Shown here one piece after another: positions 15,298 through 15,349 of a stretch of DNA of 15,349 bases. The notes below the pieces were generated by a model. That model did not search any database, was not told where the DNA came from, and saw only the letters and a program-made list of their open reading frames with translations. Position 1 is the stretch's first letter; each line of letters opens with the position of its first letter. The stretch lies in the NCBI GenBank assembly GCA_026706395.1, contig JAPOYU010000150.1, positions 1-15,349 of the forward strand. The letters run 5' to 3'. The position numbers and the translations under genes were made by a program. The DNA is from Chloroflexota bacterium. Its GTDB lineage: Bacteria > Chloroflexota > Anaerolineae > Aggregatilineales > Phototrophicaceae.

Positions 15298-15349
15298 CCC
15301 TTGATGGCGCCGGCGGTTATCCCCTGGATAAGGTATTTCTGCAGGAAAA
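15294..15349 (-). CDS. Sugar ABC transporter permease, CUT1/MalG type, partial (C-terminus only)
   Basis: The last 17 codons of a minus-strand gene enter from the right edge: FLQKYLIQGITAGAIKG, then TGA. This ending is highly typical of carbohydrate (CUT1) permeases of the MalG/UgpE type, which commonly finish with FLQRYFV-x-GLTAGAVKG. The rest of the gene lies outside the window. It indicates a sugar-uptake operon on the opposite strand converging on the peptide operon. Confidence 0.75.
   Translation of the reverse strand, partial: FLQKYLIQGITAGAIKG

Noticed and set aside
1..15349. CRISPR arrays, tRNA, rRNA and insertion sequences
   Set aside because: I looked for regularly spaced repeats, T-loop-like motifs and transposase-like proteins by eye and saw none; a covariance search was not possible.

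Overview
This window looks like part of a bacterial genome or metagenomic contig of fairly high GC. The mix of a Gly/Glu-rich secreted protein, a peptide ABC operon, a CUT1 sugar permease and a sulfatase relic would fit Chloroflexota, but that assignment is an impression from gene content; no rRNA or marker gene here can confirm it.

Left part (1-4214). A secreted protein with tandem beta-rich domains runs leftward from 1282 and off the left edge. A second leftward gene of unknown function (1395-2075) meets a rightward type I restriction HsdR gene at 2076/2077. That HsdR begins directly at its helicase core, without the N-terminal nuclease region, and its C-terminus lies in another frame (3978-4214). 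No hsdM or hsdS is present, so this looks like a decayed restriction locus at a recombination junction.

Middle part (4215-8545). A 480-base gap with only weak signals precedes a broken plasmid- or phage-type replication gene. Its N-terminal piece (4696-4980), a TOPRIM plus CHC2-like zinc-finger piece (from about 4860 or 5097 to 6254) and a helix-turn-helix piece (6279-7034) appear to be one former gene, interrupted by a frameshift near 4960 and an in-frame TAA at 6252. An inverted repeat with a T-run follows. Next comes a 333-residue protein (7274-8275) with a helical, DNA-binding-like N-terminus and an acidic linker. The pair resembles a replication/maintenance module of an integrated element.

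Right part (8546-14989). This is the best-preserved region: a cytoplasmic S33 proline-iminopeptidase-like hydrolase, then a complete dipeptide/oligopeptide ABC importer (binding protein, two permeases, two ATPases) with overlapping or near-touching genes. Together they would import peptides and trim them inside the cell.

Right edge (14960-15349). On the minus strand lie a sulfatase C-terminal relic, a 29-codon ORF, and the last 17 codons of a CUT1 sugar permease entering from outside. These look like the remains of a carbohydrate operon cut where the peptide operon now ends.
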